From contig CAIKKO010000299.1 in the NCBI GenBank assembly GCA_903828025.1, positions 1 to 5,949 on the forward strand: 5,949 nucleotides of DNA, given 5' to 3'. The notes under the pieces were generated by a model, which worked only from the letters and a program-made list of their open reading frames with translations, was not told where the DNA came from and did no database searches. This document shows, piece by piece, positions 5,220 to 5,949 of this stretch (positions are counted from its first letter, which is position 1; each line of letters starts with the position of its first letter). The DNA comes from an uncultured Sphingomonadales bacterium. GTDB taxonomy: Bacteria; Pseudomonadota; Alphaproteobacteria; Sphingomonadales; Sphingomonadaceae. The position numbers and the translations under genes are program-made.

Positions 5220-5949
5220 ATGACGATCAGCAGCGAAGCGCTGGCAATGGCGGCAAAGGTCGAGGCGTTCGTGCGCGGCACGATCTTCGCCTATGAACAG
5301 GACCCGCGCCGCGACCACCACGGCGCGCCGACCGACGAACTCGTCATGGAAATGCGCGAACTGGCGCGCGCGGCAGGCGTGCTCACCCCGCATATCCGCC
5401 CGGACGGCAGCCACTACAACCAGCGCGAGACGGCGGTGATCCTGATCAAGTCGGGCCTCACCCCGCTCGGCATGCTGGCCTGCAACACGCAGGCACCGGA
5501 TGAGGGCAACATGTACCTCATCGGCCATGTCGGCAGCCCGGACCTCAAGGAGCGCTTCCTGAAGCAACTGGTGGAGGGCCGCGCGCGCTCGGCCTTCCTG
5601 ATGACCGAACCGGCCGAACTCAACGGCGCGGGTGCAGACCCTTCGATGATGCTCACCACGTGCCGCAAGGACGGCAACCACTGGGTGGTGAACGGCAAGA
5701 AGTGCTTCATCACCGGGGCCGAGGGCGCGAAAGTCGGCATCGTCATGGCCAAGTCCGAAGATCTGGACAGCAAGGGCGGCGCCTGCATGTTCCTCGTCGA
5801 CCTGCCCGACCCGGCGATCCGGATCACCGGGGTGCCGAACACGATCGACAGCTCGATGCCCGGCAGCCATGCCGAGATCACGATTCACAACTTGCGCGTA
5901 CCCGCTGACCAGATGCTGGGCGATGCGGGCGAAGGGTTCAAGTATGCGC
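5220..5949 (+). CDS. Acyl-CoA dehydrogenase family protein (3' truncated by window)
   Basis: The first 243 residues of an FAD-dependent acyl-CoA dehydrogenase; the gene runs off the window end and full members are about 380-420 residues. It would make a 2,3-double bond in an acyl-CoA and pass electrons to ETF. Residues 1-122 are the helical N-terminal domain. The beta domain begins near 125 with FLMTEP (126-131) and continues through HWVVNGKKCFITGAEG (154-169), the flavin-side sequence found across the family. PGSHAEITIHNLRVPADQML (214-233), then GDAGEGF, matches the segment leading to the C-terminal helices. The usual TEPxxGSD loop is altered here: nine residues separate Pro131 from Asp140 instead of five, and the loop reads AELNGAGA. 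The catalytic glutamate lies beyond the window, so dehydrogenase activity cannot be confirmed. It resembles the ACAD10/11 type more than short-chain enzymes, but only weakly. Confidence 0.92.
   Translation, partial: MTISSEALAMAAKVEAFVRGTIFAYEQDPRRDHHGAPTDELVMEMRELARAAGVLTPHIRPDGSHYNQRETAVILIKSGLTPLGMLACNTQAPDEGNMYLIGHVGSPDLKERFLKQLVEGRARSAFLMTEPAELNGAGADPSMMLTTCRKDGNHWVVNGKKCFITGAEGAKVGIVMAKSEDLDSKGGACMFLVDLPDPAIRITGVPNTIDSSMPGSHAEITIHNLRVPADQMLGDAGEGFKYA

Noticed and set aside
4965..5888. Open frame of 307 codons on the minus strand opposite the SDR and acyl-CoA dehydrogenase
   Set aside because: Its translation is His/Arg-rich with no family signature, while the plus strand encodes well-conserved motifs over the same bases.

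Overview
The window is GC-rich and gene-dense. It carries seven protein genes in three blocks, with very short spacers and no RNA gene, CRISPR array or insertion sequence that I can see. The base composition, the heavy use of G/C-ending codons and the gene content (CoA-thioester enzymes, an MFS carrier, a TetR regulator) suggest an alphaproteobacterium, most likely a sphingomonad-type organism such as Novosphingobium or a relative. That placement is inferred from style, not from a marker gene.

Block 1 (+ strand, 1-1600): the 3' part of an NDP-forming acyl-CoA synthetase ending in an ATP-grasp domain, coupled through an ATGA stop/start overlap to a crotonase that closely resembles carnitinyl-CoA dehydratase (CaiD). 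Block 2 (- strand, 4295-1597, read right to left): a TetR-family regulator, then a class II aldolase/adducin-family protein overlapping by 11 nt with an MFS transporter of the anion:cation symporter type. The crotonase and transporter converge with their stop codons overlapping. Block 3 (+ strand, 4423 to the window end): an SDR close to the 3-hydroxyacyl-CoA dehydrogenase type II (HSD17B10-like) group, then, 29 bp later, an acyl-CoA dehydrogenase cut by the window edge.

Together the genes read as a catabolic island for a carboxylic acid: uptake (MFS), CoA activation (synthetase), dehydrogenation (acyl-CoA dehydrogenase), hydration (crotonase) and oxidation of the 3-hydroxyacyl-CoA (SDR), plus an aldolase-like enzyme for a special step. 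The TetR protein is divergent from the SDR operon. The 127-bp divergent spacer holds a plausible sigma70 promoter whose -35/-10 spacer nearly coincides with an imperfect palindrome built on CATG elements, so acyl-CoA-responsive repression is a reasonable hypothesis. The true substrate cannot be read from the sequence.

The parts most worth a second look are the divergent promoter/operator region, a nested inverted repeat in front of the aldolase-transporter pair, the apparent loss of the usual catalytic glutamate in the aldolase-like protein, an insertion in the FAD-side loop of the acyl-CoA dehydrogenase, and the unusual pairing of a CaiD-like crotonase with an NDP-forming ligase. I found no clear sign of a completely new kind of system.
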